Shown here: one piece after another, positions 1 through 8,900 of the stretch
Layout: each line of letters opens with the position of its first letter
Numbering within the stretch: the first letter of the stretch is position 1
Source: an uncultured Bacteroidales bacterium
GTDB lineage: Bacteria; Bacteroidota; Bacteroidia; Bacteroidales; P3
Length of the DNA stretch: 38,641 nt
Direction: 5' to 3'
Assembly: GCA_944320465.1 (NCBI GenBank)
Contig: CALUHO010000031.1
Span: 1 to 38,641 of the forward strand
Notes under the pieces: model-generated
Databases searched by the model: none
Told to the model about the DNA's origin: nothing
The model's input: the letters and a program-made list of their open reading frames with translations, nothing else
Translations under genes and position numbers: made by a program

Positions 1-570
1 ACAGGCATAAGCTTTGTCGACAGCACTCCGCTGAGGGTGTGCAGGAACCAAAGGATACATATCCACAAAGTATTCAATGGCATTGCGCAAAGAGGCAAAT
101 GTTCCATGGGATGGTTCTTTGGGTTCAAACTGCACTTGATTTGCAACGAGAAGGGCGAGATTCTGAATTTCATGATAACTCCAGGTGATGTGGATGACCG
201 CAAACCGGTTGAGTACAAGGCTTTTGTTGAATTCATCTACGGCAAGCTCGTTGGTGACAAAGGCTATATCGGAAAGAATCTTTTCCAAAGGCTCTTTGTC
301 GATGGCATACAACTTATCACAAAATTGAAAAGCAACATGAGAGGTGCGCTGATGAGTGTCTCCGACAAGCTTCTTCTCAGGAAGAGGGCTATTATTGAAA
401 CCGTAAATGACGAATTGAAGAACATCGCACAAGTGGAGCATTCAAGGCACAGGTGTTTTCAGAATTTCATAGTAAACATGCTTGGGGCAATTGCCGCTTA
501 TTGCATGTTCCCCAAAAAGCCTTGCATCCATGTACAACGCACATTCGATACGCAGCTTGCCTTATTCTAA
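1..570 (+). pseudogene. IS982-like transposase, C-terminal part (cut by window edge)
   Basis: Frame 1 is open from base 1 to the TAA at 568-570. The start lies outside the window, so whether the gene is intact cannot be judged. The protein reads like the catalytic core of a DDE transposase of the IS982/IS4 type: an early SFVDSTPLRVC block carrying an acidic residue, then GFKLHLICNEKGEI, ITPGDVDDRKP, the GDKGYIGK block with the second Asp, and KRAIIETVNDELKN, which carries the catalytic Glu near the C-terminus. These blocks are seen directly; the IS982 assignment rests on family memory and IS4/IS5 relatives are possible. The product would cut and join the ends of its own insertion sequence. 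The right end of the IS is expected shortly after base 570, but with only one end in view I cannot define its inverted repeat. Confidence 0.72.
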
Positions 571-796
571 ATTCGTCGAACTCACGTTAAGATAAAAGAG
601 AGTACAGGCTTGGCTTGTTGAAAAGGCGGTGTGTCATAATGAGCAATCTGCTTCGTTGCTATCGAGTCTCGAACTCAGTCACGTACTTCAGTACGCTCCT
701 TCGTTCTCGCTCTCAGCGCCTTGCATCTTACTCACTCTGACACACCGTCTGAGATTTATTTCAAATCCCTATTTTGATACACCCTCTTTTTGCTGC
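571..796. other. Non-coding stretch between IS fragment and small-gene operon
   Basis: I see no credible gene here. The first 40 or so bases are probably the right end of the IS982-like element. The rest is dominated by a hairpin repeat at 627-747, followed by an AT-rich tail downstream of the tiny minus-strand genes. Confidence 0.5.
627..747. repeat. Hairpin repeat H, copy 1 (variable arms, conserved core)
   Basis: The arms are 627-643 and 731-747. They begin CGGTGTGTCA and are complementary at 15 of 17 positions. The core between them contains CACGTAC, four bases, GTACGCTCC, which makes a small nested hairpin (cgtac/gtacg), followed by a GCCTtGcATCTT block. The same core occurs at 21727-21806, where the arms have a completely different sequence that is again self-complementary. 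Function unknown; it sits between genes and could act as a transcription terminator or as a fold-back mobile repeat. Confidence 0.65.
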
Positions 797-892
797 CTAT
801 TGGCTTTTTTCTGTCCGTACAGGAGGACAGACGACCAGATGCACAATGGTTCCGATGACACAGAGAATGGCGACTTTGATGGTTGATTCCAT
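797..892 (-). CDS. Tiny putative membrane peptide (31 aa)
   Basis: Third and last of three closely packed minus-strand small ORFs. It starts at the ATG at 892, only 4 bp after the stop of the preceding ORF, and ends at TAG 797-799. The product starts MESTIKVAILCVIGTIVHLV, one hydrophobic helix, then a short polar tail (CPPVRTEKSQ). I do not recognise it. The tight spacing and the shared pattern of a single membrane helix support a real small gene, but its length alone cannot exclude chance. Confidence 0.4.
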   Translation of the reverse strand: MESTIKVAILCVIGTIVHLVVCPPVRTEKSQ

Positions 893-896
893 GGCG

Positions 897-1013
897 CTAT
901 TCTGTTTCGTTGGTGCGTTTGGACTTGTTGTATTTGTAAATGTAAATGGAGGACCAGATGATACCTATGAGGGCCAATCCGCCGAAAACGGACAGAAAAA
1001 TGATCAGTTCCAT
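897..1013 (-). CDS. Small single-pass membrane protein (38 aa)
   Basis: The ORF runs from ATG at 1013 to TAG at 897-899. The first 25 or so residues, starting MELIIFLSVFGGLALIG, form one membrane helix, followed by IYIYKYNKSKR, a positively charged cytoplasmic tail, so the expected topology is N-out/C-in. It starts 7 bp after the stop of the upstream small gene and ends 4 bp before the next. Small Bacteroidales membrane proteins of this kind often accompany DUF6722-like proteins; that association is from memory. No function is known to me. Confidence 0.45.
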   Translation of the reverse strand: MELIIFLSVFGGLALIGIIWSSIYIYKYNKSKRTNETE

Positions 1014-1020
1014 AGCGTTT

Positions 1021-1200
1021 TTATTTTTTTAGGGTTGCCATCCAGAACAAGATGAATCCGAATGCAAGGAAGATAAGTACTAAAAAACCACTTATCCAAA
1101 ATAAAGGCTTTCGTGATAATTCAGTCTCTATAATTCCCACCAAAATAACTCCTCCAAAGATAAGTTTCCCGAAGTCGAAACACAGTTTTCCGGCTTCCAT
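1021..1200 (-). CDS. Small two-helix membrane protein, DUF6722-like (59 aa)
   Basis: I place the start at the ATG at 1200 (MEAGKLCFDFGKLIFGG). The frame also stays open to a TTG at 1246-1248, but a TAnnTTTG element at 1253-1260 would put the transcription start at or downstream of that TTG. Two hydrophobic segments are visible: KLIFGGVILVGII and, after a polar turn (ETELSRKP), ISGFLVLIFLAFGFILFW, ending in a basic tail. The GKLCFDFGKLIFGGVIL opening resembles the DUF6722 family of short Bacteroides membrane proteins; this is recalled, not searched. It is first in a three-gene cluster of tiny membrane proteins. Function unknown. Confidence 0.58.
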   Translation of the reverse strand: MEAGKLCFDFGKLIFGGVILVGIIETELSRKPLFWISGFLVLIFLAFGFILFWMATLKK

Positions 1201-1252
1201 CAGGATTTCCTTCTTGTCGTTGTCTTGGATTGTATCTTTTTGTTTCAAAGTT

Positions 1253-1260
1253 CAAAGTTA
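1253..1260 (-). promoter_or_regulatory. Candidate -7 element TAACTTTG for the small membrane gene cluster
   Basis: The minus strand reads TAACTTTG, an exact match to the Bacteroidota -7 consensus TAnnTTTG. No good TTTG lies 19-21 bp upstream. The predicted transcription start near 1247 gives a leader of about 45 nt to the ATG at 1200. Confidence 0.4.
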
Positions 1261-1295
1261 TTAAAAGTTTTCAAATACTTTAGCTCTCTGAGCTT

Positions 1296-1319
1296 GCCGA
1301 TTACCGAGCCGATTACCGA
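1296..1319. repeat. Tandem 12-bp repeat (2 copies)
   Basis: GCCGATTACCGA occurs twice in immediate succession at 1296-1307 and 1308-1319, in the gap between the TANFOR gene and the small membrane genes. No function is apparent. The remainder of the 1261-1393 gap shows nothing else. Confidence 0.8.
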
Positions 1320-1393
1320 TGGAGGGGTTTGCAGAGGGGCGTGTTTTCAGGATATCGTTCAGTTGGAAAAACGTGTTCCTGATGCTTGCTACC

Positions 1394-2935
1394 TTACAGC
1401 CCGCCTTTGTCCGTTTCGGCGGTGAAAGTCCCCGACACCAACTCGTAATTCTTGTTGATGAACACGTTCTTGAACTTGACCTTGACCCCGGTGTTGGACA
1501 GGAGCGGGATATGCGTGTAGCCGCTTCCGGAAAACATGCCGTCGCTGCCCGTGGCTTCCTCGATTTCAAAGACAAAGCCGTTGGCGGTGCGGACTTGGTC
1601 GAATTTGCGGAGGGACTCCAAGGGGGTCTGGTCCCTGTCCGGGTTGCTGCTGTTGGGATGGTTCCCGCAATCCAGGTGCGCATTGTCGGCCGAGAGTGTC
1701 GTGAAACGGTACACGATGTCGTTCTTGCTTCGGGAATAAGCGCATTGCACGCTGAGCTTGCATTCGTATCCCGTGGAGGGTTCCAGGTCTTCCAGGACCG
1801 CTTCGGTATCGCCTTGCATCAGTTCTTCGCCGTGGGTGAACCAGCGGGCATCCGGCTTGCCGTTCTTGCGGTATTGCAGCTTGTAGCTTCGGGCCTCGAT
1901 GGGTTCGGTCCAGCGGACTACCGCCCGGGTGGAAGATATGTTTTCTATGCGCAGCTGCGGGACTATGGGACAATGTTCCTCATAGTAGAACCGCTGCACC
2001 TCGCTGCAGCCGTTGTTCTTGATGTACAGCTGCTCCCCGTCGGGCGTCGTGCCGGTGGCTTGGATGCGGAAAGCGTATTGCGAGCCGGGAGTCAGTTCAG
2101 GAAGGCTTTGCCCGTAGTCTAGATAAGTCTGGCTGGTGTGTTCCTGATGAATCAGGGGCAGAGTATGGAAGTATTCTTCCCAGGCAGAGACACCTTCCGG
2201 GATTTCGGCTATTTCAAAATTGTATTCGGTCTGGAAACCGCCTGCGGCTATATGCCGGGGTGTCCATTGGAAGCGGATGGAAGGCTGGCGGTTGTAGTAC
2301 AGGGTGTCGTTGGCGGCCGGGCTGTTGATGAAAGGCGGTTCCCCGGCCAGAAGCGTGAACATGGCCGGCATCTCGTTGAGCGATACCTTGCTGCCTGAGC
2401 GGGCTTCGTAGGCTTCGAAATAAAGCTGGTAAAGCCCATCGGGCAATACGCCGCCGTTCAGGCTGAAATCTCGGCTGGCATTCCCGCTCGTTTGGACATT
2501 GGCTGGAAGAAAGTATGCGGCCAGCATTCCGGCATCCAGATAGACTTCCTCCCCGCCGCTGATCGAGATGGGCATGGGCAAGGGCCGGGGGTTCTCGATG
2601 ACTAAGTTGTCCGAGACAATCCGCATCCGCAAGAACAATGTCGCGTTTTCCACCCTTGTGTCCAGGAGCCGCAGGTAGAGGTGCATCCGGGAATCGGGCA
2701 TCTGGCTCCATTGATGCCATTGGTAGTAATAGGGTGCTTGCAGCATGACGCGGGAGGAAACCGGAGAGACAGTCTGTCCTTGGAGGGAAGCCCCCGCCCC
2801 GGAGAGGGCGGGAACAAGCAGGATGAACGTGAAGGGCAGGGGTGCAGCGGTTCTCCATGCTTGGGATAAGGGGCGGAAAATAGCCAGGCTAAAGCTAAGA
2901 CGACTTTGCTTATGGGTTTTCGACAGGGTTTTCAT
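1394..2935 (-). CDS. TANFOR / fibronectin type III surface protein (513 aa, possibly C-terminally truncated)
   Basis: An N-terminal region of about 55 residues holds a signal sequence (PFTFILLVPALSGAGA). It is followed by a TANFOR-type domain (residues ~60-200): SRVMLQAPYYYQW, LRMRIVSDNLVIENP, ISISGGEEVYLDAGMLAAYF, GVLPDGLYQLYFEAYEAR. Then come beta-sandwich domains (FQWTPRH..., LRIENISSTRAVVRWTEP, LEPSTGYECKLSVQC) that are fibronectin type III-like. Family knowledge: TANFOR proteins of Bacteroidota are secreted or cell-surface proteins, frequently over 1000 residues. This one stops abruptly after a TFTAETDKGGL segment, with no sorting domain or anchor, so it may be the remains of a longer gene. 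It starts 10 bp after the stop of the SprB-repeat gene and is surely co-transcribed with it. Probable surface or gliding/adhesion role, by context only. Confidence 0.75.
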   Translation of the reverse strand: MKTLSKTHKQSRLSFSLAIFRPLSQAWRTAAPLPFTFILLVPALSGAGASLQGQTVSPVSSRVMLQAPYYYQWHQWSQMPDSRMHLYLRLLDTRVENATLFLRMRIVSDNLVIENPRPLPMPISISGGEEVYLDAGMLAAYFLPANVQTSGNASRDFSLNGGVLPDGLYQLYFEAYEARSGSKVSLNEMPAMFTLLAGEPPFINSPAANDTLYYNRQPSIRFQWTPRHIAAGGFQTEYNFEIAEIPEGVSAWEEYFHTLPLIHQEHTSQTYLDYGQSLPELTPGSQYAFRIQATGTTPDGEQLYIKNNGCSEVQRFYYEEHCPIVPQLRIENISSTRAVVRWTEPIEARSYKLQYRKNGKPDARWFTHGEELMQGDTEAVLEDLEPSTGYECKLSVQCAYSRSKNDIVYRFTTLSADNAHLDCGNHPNSSNPDRDQTPLESLRKFDQVRTANGFVFEIEEATGSDGMFSGSGYTHIPLLSNTGVKVKFKNVFINKNYELVSGTFTAETDKGGL

Positions 2936-2945
2936 TTGAGTTTTT

Positions 2946-5900
2946 TTAATTGGTTTTGATTATTTTGATTGCGGTTCGTCCTTCCCCGTATTCCAAGAGA
3001 AGAATGTAGGTGCCGGCTGGCAGGTCTGAACCGGGCAGTGGAATCCAGGTTTCTGTGTCGGCTGGCAGATGGAATCGTCCAAGATAAAGGCTTTGTCCGC
3101 TCATGGCCGAAAGAATACGGTAACGGACGTCGGTTCCCTGATTGCATCGGCCGTGGATTACAAGCTCGTTCATGAATGGGTTCGGAACCACTTTCCAAAG
3201 GGCTTTTCCGTGCCGGGATGGCAAAATGGAAGATTTCCTGTTTTCTTTTTCCACTTGCACGTTGCGGGCGTAGGTCTCCGTGCAGTTACCTTTGAAGACC
3301 TGAAGCTCTATCAAGTAATGCCCTGCTTCGGGAAACAGGATTTCCAGGTATTTGCCTTCCTGCGTCAGCAGGGAGACATTTTTTGGCAAGATCCATCGGC
3401 TGCTGTCGGGATTGTGCTGGGAAAGGTCTACCAGGAGGCAGCTTTGGCCTTCCGTAATCTGGCTGCTGACCCAGAACTCGGCATGGATGCTGTCAGGAGA
3501 AGCATCTATATGGACACTGTCGCGGTAGATGCAGCTCCTGTTTTGAATCAGCCGCAGGTGATAGGTGCCGGCCGTATCCGCTTGGATGCCGGCCTGATCC
3601 GAAGTCCTGCCATCGGGGAAGAACCAGAGGTATTCCATGCCGCTGAGGCTGTCGCTGCCTTCTATGCGGATGGAAAGTTCCTGTCCGGCGCAGATTGTCC
3701 TCTGTCTTTCTATCCAATAGCGGGGAGGTTCAGGGGCAATCAGTTCAAGCAGTGTGTCGGCATGGCATTGCATGCTGTCGGTGGCTTGCAGTCGGTAGCG
3801 TCCGGCGGCGGCCGGGTCTATCAGCCAGGAATCGCCTTCCGCTGCTCCGCAGTCACCCTCTTGCCAGGCGAAGTTTTCCCAGTGATAACGGTAAGGGGCT
3901 GTTCCCCCTTGGGCTTGCCAGCGGATGCGCCCGCTTCCGCCAGGGCAGTCTATCGGCAGGATTTCTGCCGGCAGATGCAAAGGCTCCGGCTCGGTCAAGG
4001 CAATGGTATCTGCCCTGTGGCAGCCCAGACGGTCGGTGGTGTTGAGTACGTACTGGCCGGCCTTCAGGTTGAACAGCGAGGTTTCCTGCTGTCCTGTGTT
4101 CCACAGGTATTGGATCCCGCCGCTGCCTCCCTGCGTCTGCACATGAATTTTCCCGTTTTCGATTCCGTGGCAGCTTGGGGTGACTGTAACGAAGCTGTTT
4201 TGCAAGGCTTCCGGTTCGCGCAGCAGGTAGGATGCCGAATCAGTATGTCCTAAGGCATCGCTTACGGTAACGGTGTACAGCCCGGCGGCCAAGCCGGCAG
4301 TCCGGGCGGAGGTGTCCCCGTTGGACCAGCGGATTTGCCAAGGCTTCCTTCCGTAAACGATTGCCACTTCCAAGGAACCGCTTGCGTCTCCGTGGCAGGA
4401 AATCTCGGAAATGACCCGGAGGTCGATTTGCATCTTGGCCGAAACCAGCGAGTCGAGCCTTTGTTCCGTCCGGCAACCTTGGGCATCGGTCAAAGCGATG
4501 CTGTAGCTATGGTTGGTCTTGAAGTATTGGCGGTTGGTGGTGTTGCCGGTATTCCATAAGTATTGGTAGGGCAGGCTTCCGCCGATGCCCATGGATAAGA
4601 AAAGTCCATCGGCAGTGTCAGGCAGGGATCCGGGGTAGAGTATCTCGGTTTCTACGCGCAAGGGGGCTGGCTGGGTGATGGCCAGGCTGTCCGATCGGAT
4701 GCTTCCTGCGGCATCCCGGACGGAGAAGCGGTAAAGACCGGCAGGCAGGTTTTCTAACACGAGGGATGCGGAATCCAATGGATGGAAAACCTGTTCTTGG
4801 GCGTTGAAGTTTTCCCAGATCCAGTAGTAAGGTTCTTTCCCTCCTTGGATGAAAGCTTGCAGGATGGCCGAGCTGTCTCCATGGCATTCAACGCCTTTTG
4901 CTAAGAAAAGACCGCTTTCCAAGTCCCGCAGGCTTTCCACTTCGAAGATCCGGGATACTTCCGAACCTCCTGCATCTTTCAAGTAAAAACGGTAGATACC
5001 GATGTTCAGTCCAGACAAATCCAGTGTGTTGCTGTCGGTATGCCCTTGTTCCAGTATTTGCCCGTAAATGTCTTCCCATTGGAATCGGTAGGGCTTCAAG
5101 CCTCCTTCTATTGAAAGCCGGATGCTTCCAGAAAAGATGCCGTCCCGGACTTCTTCCGGTTCGAGATGGTGGGTCATGAAGGAAGAAATGTACAGGGAAT
5201 CAGGACTCTGTATGATAAACTCTTGTTCTGCCTTGCATTGGTTTGCATCGGTTACGGACAGCTGGTAGCTTCCTCGGCCTATGCCGTGCAGCAAGCTGTC
5301 TTGCTGGCCGGTGTTCCAGCGGCAGGCATATGGTGGCGTGCCTCCGGACACGGCGACTTGGATGCTGCCGTTGGCTATGTTCCATCCGGTTGCATGGCTG
5401 ATTCCTGCTTCGATAACCAAAGGCAGAGGTTCTGTGATGCGCAGGCTGTCCATGCTGAGGACCCCGTTGGCATCCTGCACGCGGATTTCGTACAATCCTG
5501 CCGGCAATCCGTCTATATGCCGAATGCTGTCCTGATCGAGGCTTCCGTCCAGACTGGTTGCAGAGTCTGTCCCGTTTGGGACTTGTCCCGGCAGTGAGAG
5601 TTGCGGAGAGGCGATCCATTCCCCGTTCAGGAACCAGTCGTAGCGGTAAGGAGGCAGCCCGCCCCGGACTTCTAACCGGCAGGACCCGTCCGCGTCCCCG
5701 GCACAGCGCGGAACACCTGTGGCTGACAGTTCGGCTCGCAATCCCGGACGACGCGCCAAACGGAATGTGCCGGAAACGTGGCAGCCTTGGGCATCCGTGA
5801 CTTCCACGGCGTACAGTCCGGTGTCCAGTCCTTGGGTTGCCGCTGTAGTGTCTCCGTGCGCCCATCTGTAATGGTAGGGCGGGCTGCCTCCTGCCATACT

Positions 5901-8900
5901 CAGGCGGATTGCCCCGTCCATGGCAAGGCTGTCCATCTGCCCGAAGCGGCTGCCGCTGTAGGACGGATGGGTCAGGCTGGCATGAAGCTCCAAGGGGCCG
6001 GGGGCGCGGATTTCGGCATTGCTACGGCTCTTGCATCCCCGGTGGTCGGTAACCTCCACCTCCAAGCGGGCATTCTCTATGTTGCGCAGGTAAGCGGTGT
6101 TTTCGGCAAGCGGTTGACCGTCCATGATCCATAGGTAGGAATAGGGCAGCGTGCCTCCGCTGGCCACGGCGGCGGCCCATCCGGAAGAATCCCCGTGGCA
6201 GTGGCTGGACCACGTATCCAGCCGGCTTTGCAGGCTGTCGGGTTGGGGAAGGTGCAATGAGAACCAGGAAACGATTCCGAGAGAGTCCCGGACTTCGGCT
6301 CGGTACGTGCCGCTGCGGAGTCCTTCCAAAATCCATTTGCTCGTGTCTTCCATGCGCAAGGAGTCTGCAGTCCAGCAGATTCGGTAAGGCGGGGTGCCGC
6401 CCGAAGCTTCCAAAAGCAGCTTGCCGTCTTTTTGCCCGAAGCAGGAAATGGAATCCATGATTTTCAGATTGGTAACTAAAGGCATGACCCGAATCAGCTT
6501 GGTTTGGGTCGTGGCCATGCATCCGTTCTGGTCTGTAACGTTCAGTTCATAGAATCCTGAATCCAGATTGGAAATGCTTGATTGGAAGGAGAACACTTCC
6601 GCCGAGCCTTTTTTCTTCCATTCAAAACGGTAAGGCGGGGTTCCTCCTCGGGCAAGTCCGGAAAGGAATCCATCGTTGGTCTCTTCTGGCAAGAAACCGT
6701 CCTGGCTGCCTGCATAAGACGGGTTTCTCAGGCTGTCGATTCCTGCTGTCAACGGCTCTGGCTGCTTGAGCCTTAATCTGTTCCAAGAAACTACGTTCTT
6801 GGCATCGATTGCCTTGACAAAATACAGCCCGGCATCCAGAACGGGGGATAGGGAATCTGTCCCGATTTCTTCCACGCCTGTTGCGATTCCGTTCAAATGC
6901 TTGGCTTCGGATAACAAAGTGTCTGCTTTGTACCAGACATACCGGTAGGGAGCCACGCCGCCTCGGGCCGAAGCTTGCAGTTGCCCGCTTTTTTCCCCAG
7001 AACAGCCGATATGCGATAGAATGCTGATGGAAACTTGCAAAGGCTCGTTCTGGAGCAAGGTGATTTCATTCCAGGCTTGGCATCCGTTCTTGTCGGTGAG
7101 GCAGGCTTGGTAAACGCCTTTGCCGATTCCCTCCAGTTCAAACAGCCAAGGTCCGGATTCGTATTCTTTGCTATTGTAGGTCCATTCTACATGATAGGGC
7201 GGCGTGCCTCCAATCGGTTTCAAGAGAATATGCCCATCGTGGGGGATGGGCGGGCAGGAGTCGGACAGCCAGGCAGTATAAGACGGGTGGGATATACTGC
7301 TGATGCCTAAGTTGAGGGCATCGGGTTGGGTGACCGTATGGAAAGCCAAGGCATAGATTCCGTAGGCATCGGTCACCAGTACTTTGTACAATCCGGCATT
7401 TAGTCCCGTAAACTTATCCGTGCTGGAAATTTGACCGTTTTGACCGTTTTCTCCAGCCCATTGGATTTGATAGGGCGGTACCCCGCCTTGAATCTCCACT
7501 CGACAGGAAGCCGTGGCTTCTCCATGACATAAAATGCTGTCTTCTTGAATAATCCTGATTTGCAGAGAATCGTAGCTTTTGATTTCAAAGTCTTTGCTGT
7601 CTTGGCAATGCAGGGCATCCCATTGTGTCAGAGTGTGCCGGCCGGGTTGTATGTTTTTCAAGTCGGGGTCGCCATCGCAATAAGTCCAGCCGTAGGGCGG
7701 TGTCCCGCCTTGTCCATGGGAGAATACTTTTCCAGGAACGGGATTGCCTTGGGCATCGTAATGGGCATGGACAATGGAGTCGATAATCAGTTTGAATTCG
7801 GATTCGGGTTCCTGGATTCGGTATGTTTGAGTGGCTATGCAGCCTTTGTTGTCAATCAGGTTCAGGCGGTATTCTCCGGCAGGCAGGTCTGATCGGATGT
7901 TGCCAAAGGCTCCATCGTTCCAAGAAAACAGGTATGGCGGGCTTCCTCCTTGCCCGTCTGTGCCGATATATCCGGTAGCATTGCCTTTGCAATAGACATC
8001 GAGAGAGCTATGTGTTATGATATCCAAGGCTGAAGGCTGGCTCAAGCTGGTAGAAGCACTCGAAACCATGCCCGTTTGACGGTCAATCAAATTGACCGTG
8101 TAGTTGCCTGGGCCTGCGCTACTGAGTGAAGAACCGGTTTTCCCGTTTATCAGTTGGTTGTTTTTGTACCATTCAAAGGCCAAGTCGTTGCTGCTTTTGT
8201 CTATGATGGTTGCGTTCAGCCAGCCATCATCGGCTCCGTAGCAGGAAATGTCCTGCACGGTTTCTATCCCGACCCGGAGGTATTTGTTGAGGTTTATGAC
8301 GGAAACTATGGTATCGGCTTGGCATCCATTGTCATCGCTTACGGCAATCAGGTAGGTGCCGGGCGTGGATACCGGGATTATATCATTCTCCAGATTCAGG
8401 CCGTACAGCGGGTTGGCCATGTCGAAATAGGTGAAGGAATAAGGGGCTTTCCCGTTTTGGACTTGTGAACGGCTGACGGTGATGCTGCCGTCGTTGGAAG
8501 CCTGCCAGTTTTGCCCGGTATGGAAAAAGCCGCTGATATCTTTGTGCGTAACCGGGAAATTGATTTTTTCCGGCTGGTTGAAGTCGATAGTGAAGGTTCC
8601 TCGTTTGACAGGGCTTTCGCTGCCGCCTACTGAAACGGAGCTGCTTTTCACCTCTACTTCGAAATGGGTCATGTCGGCAGAGACTCCGTCGTAGCTGAAA
8701 ATGCTTTGGACATCGCCGAATGTGCCAGGATATTCGCAAGTGAAGTTGAGTTTTTCGAGGCTTCCATCCGTTTTTTTATGATAGAATACCGGCATGGGCT
8801 TGGTAATCATCATGAAGCTTTCTCCTAAGGTTACTCTGACTTTGCCTTTGCCGTCATGGCAGAGAGGCGGGGTGAATTCTATGTCGATTATATCTAAGTC

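Noticed and set aside
629..1055. Plus-strand short frames at the left edge (85 and 93 codons)
   Set aside because: They overlap hairpin repeat H and the antisense of three better-supported minus-strand small genes.
3069..4253. Open frame of ~390 codons on the plus strand inside the SprB-repeat gene
   Set aside because: Antisense to the repeat region; periodic sequence arises from the repeats.
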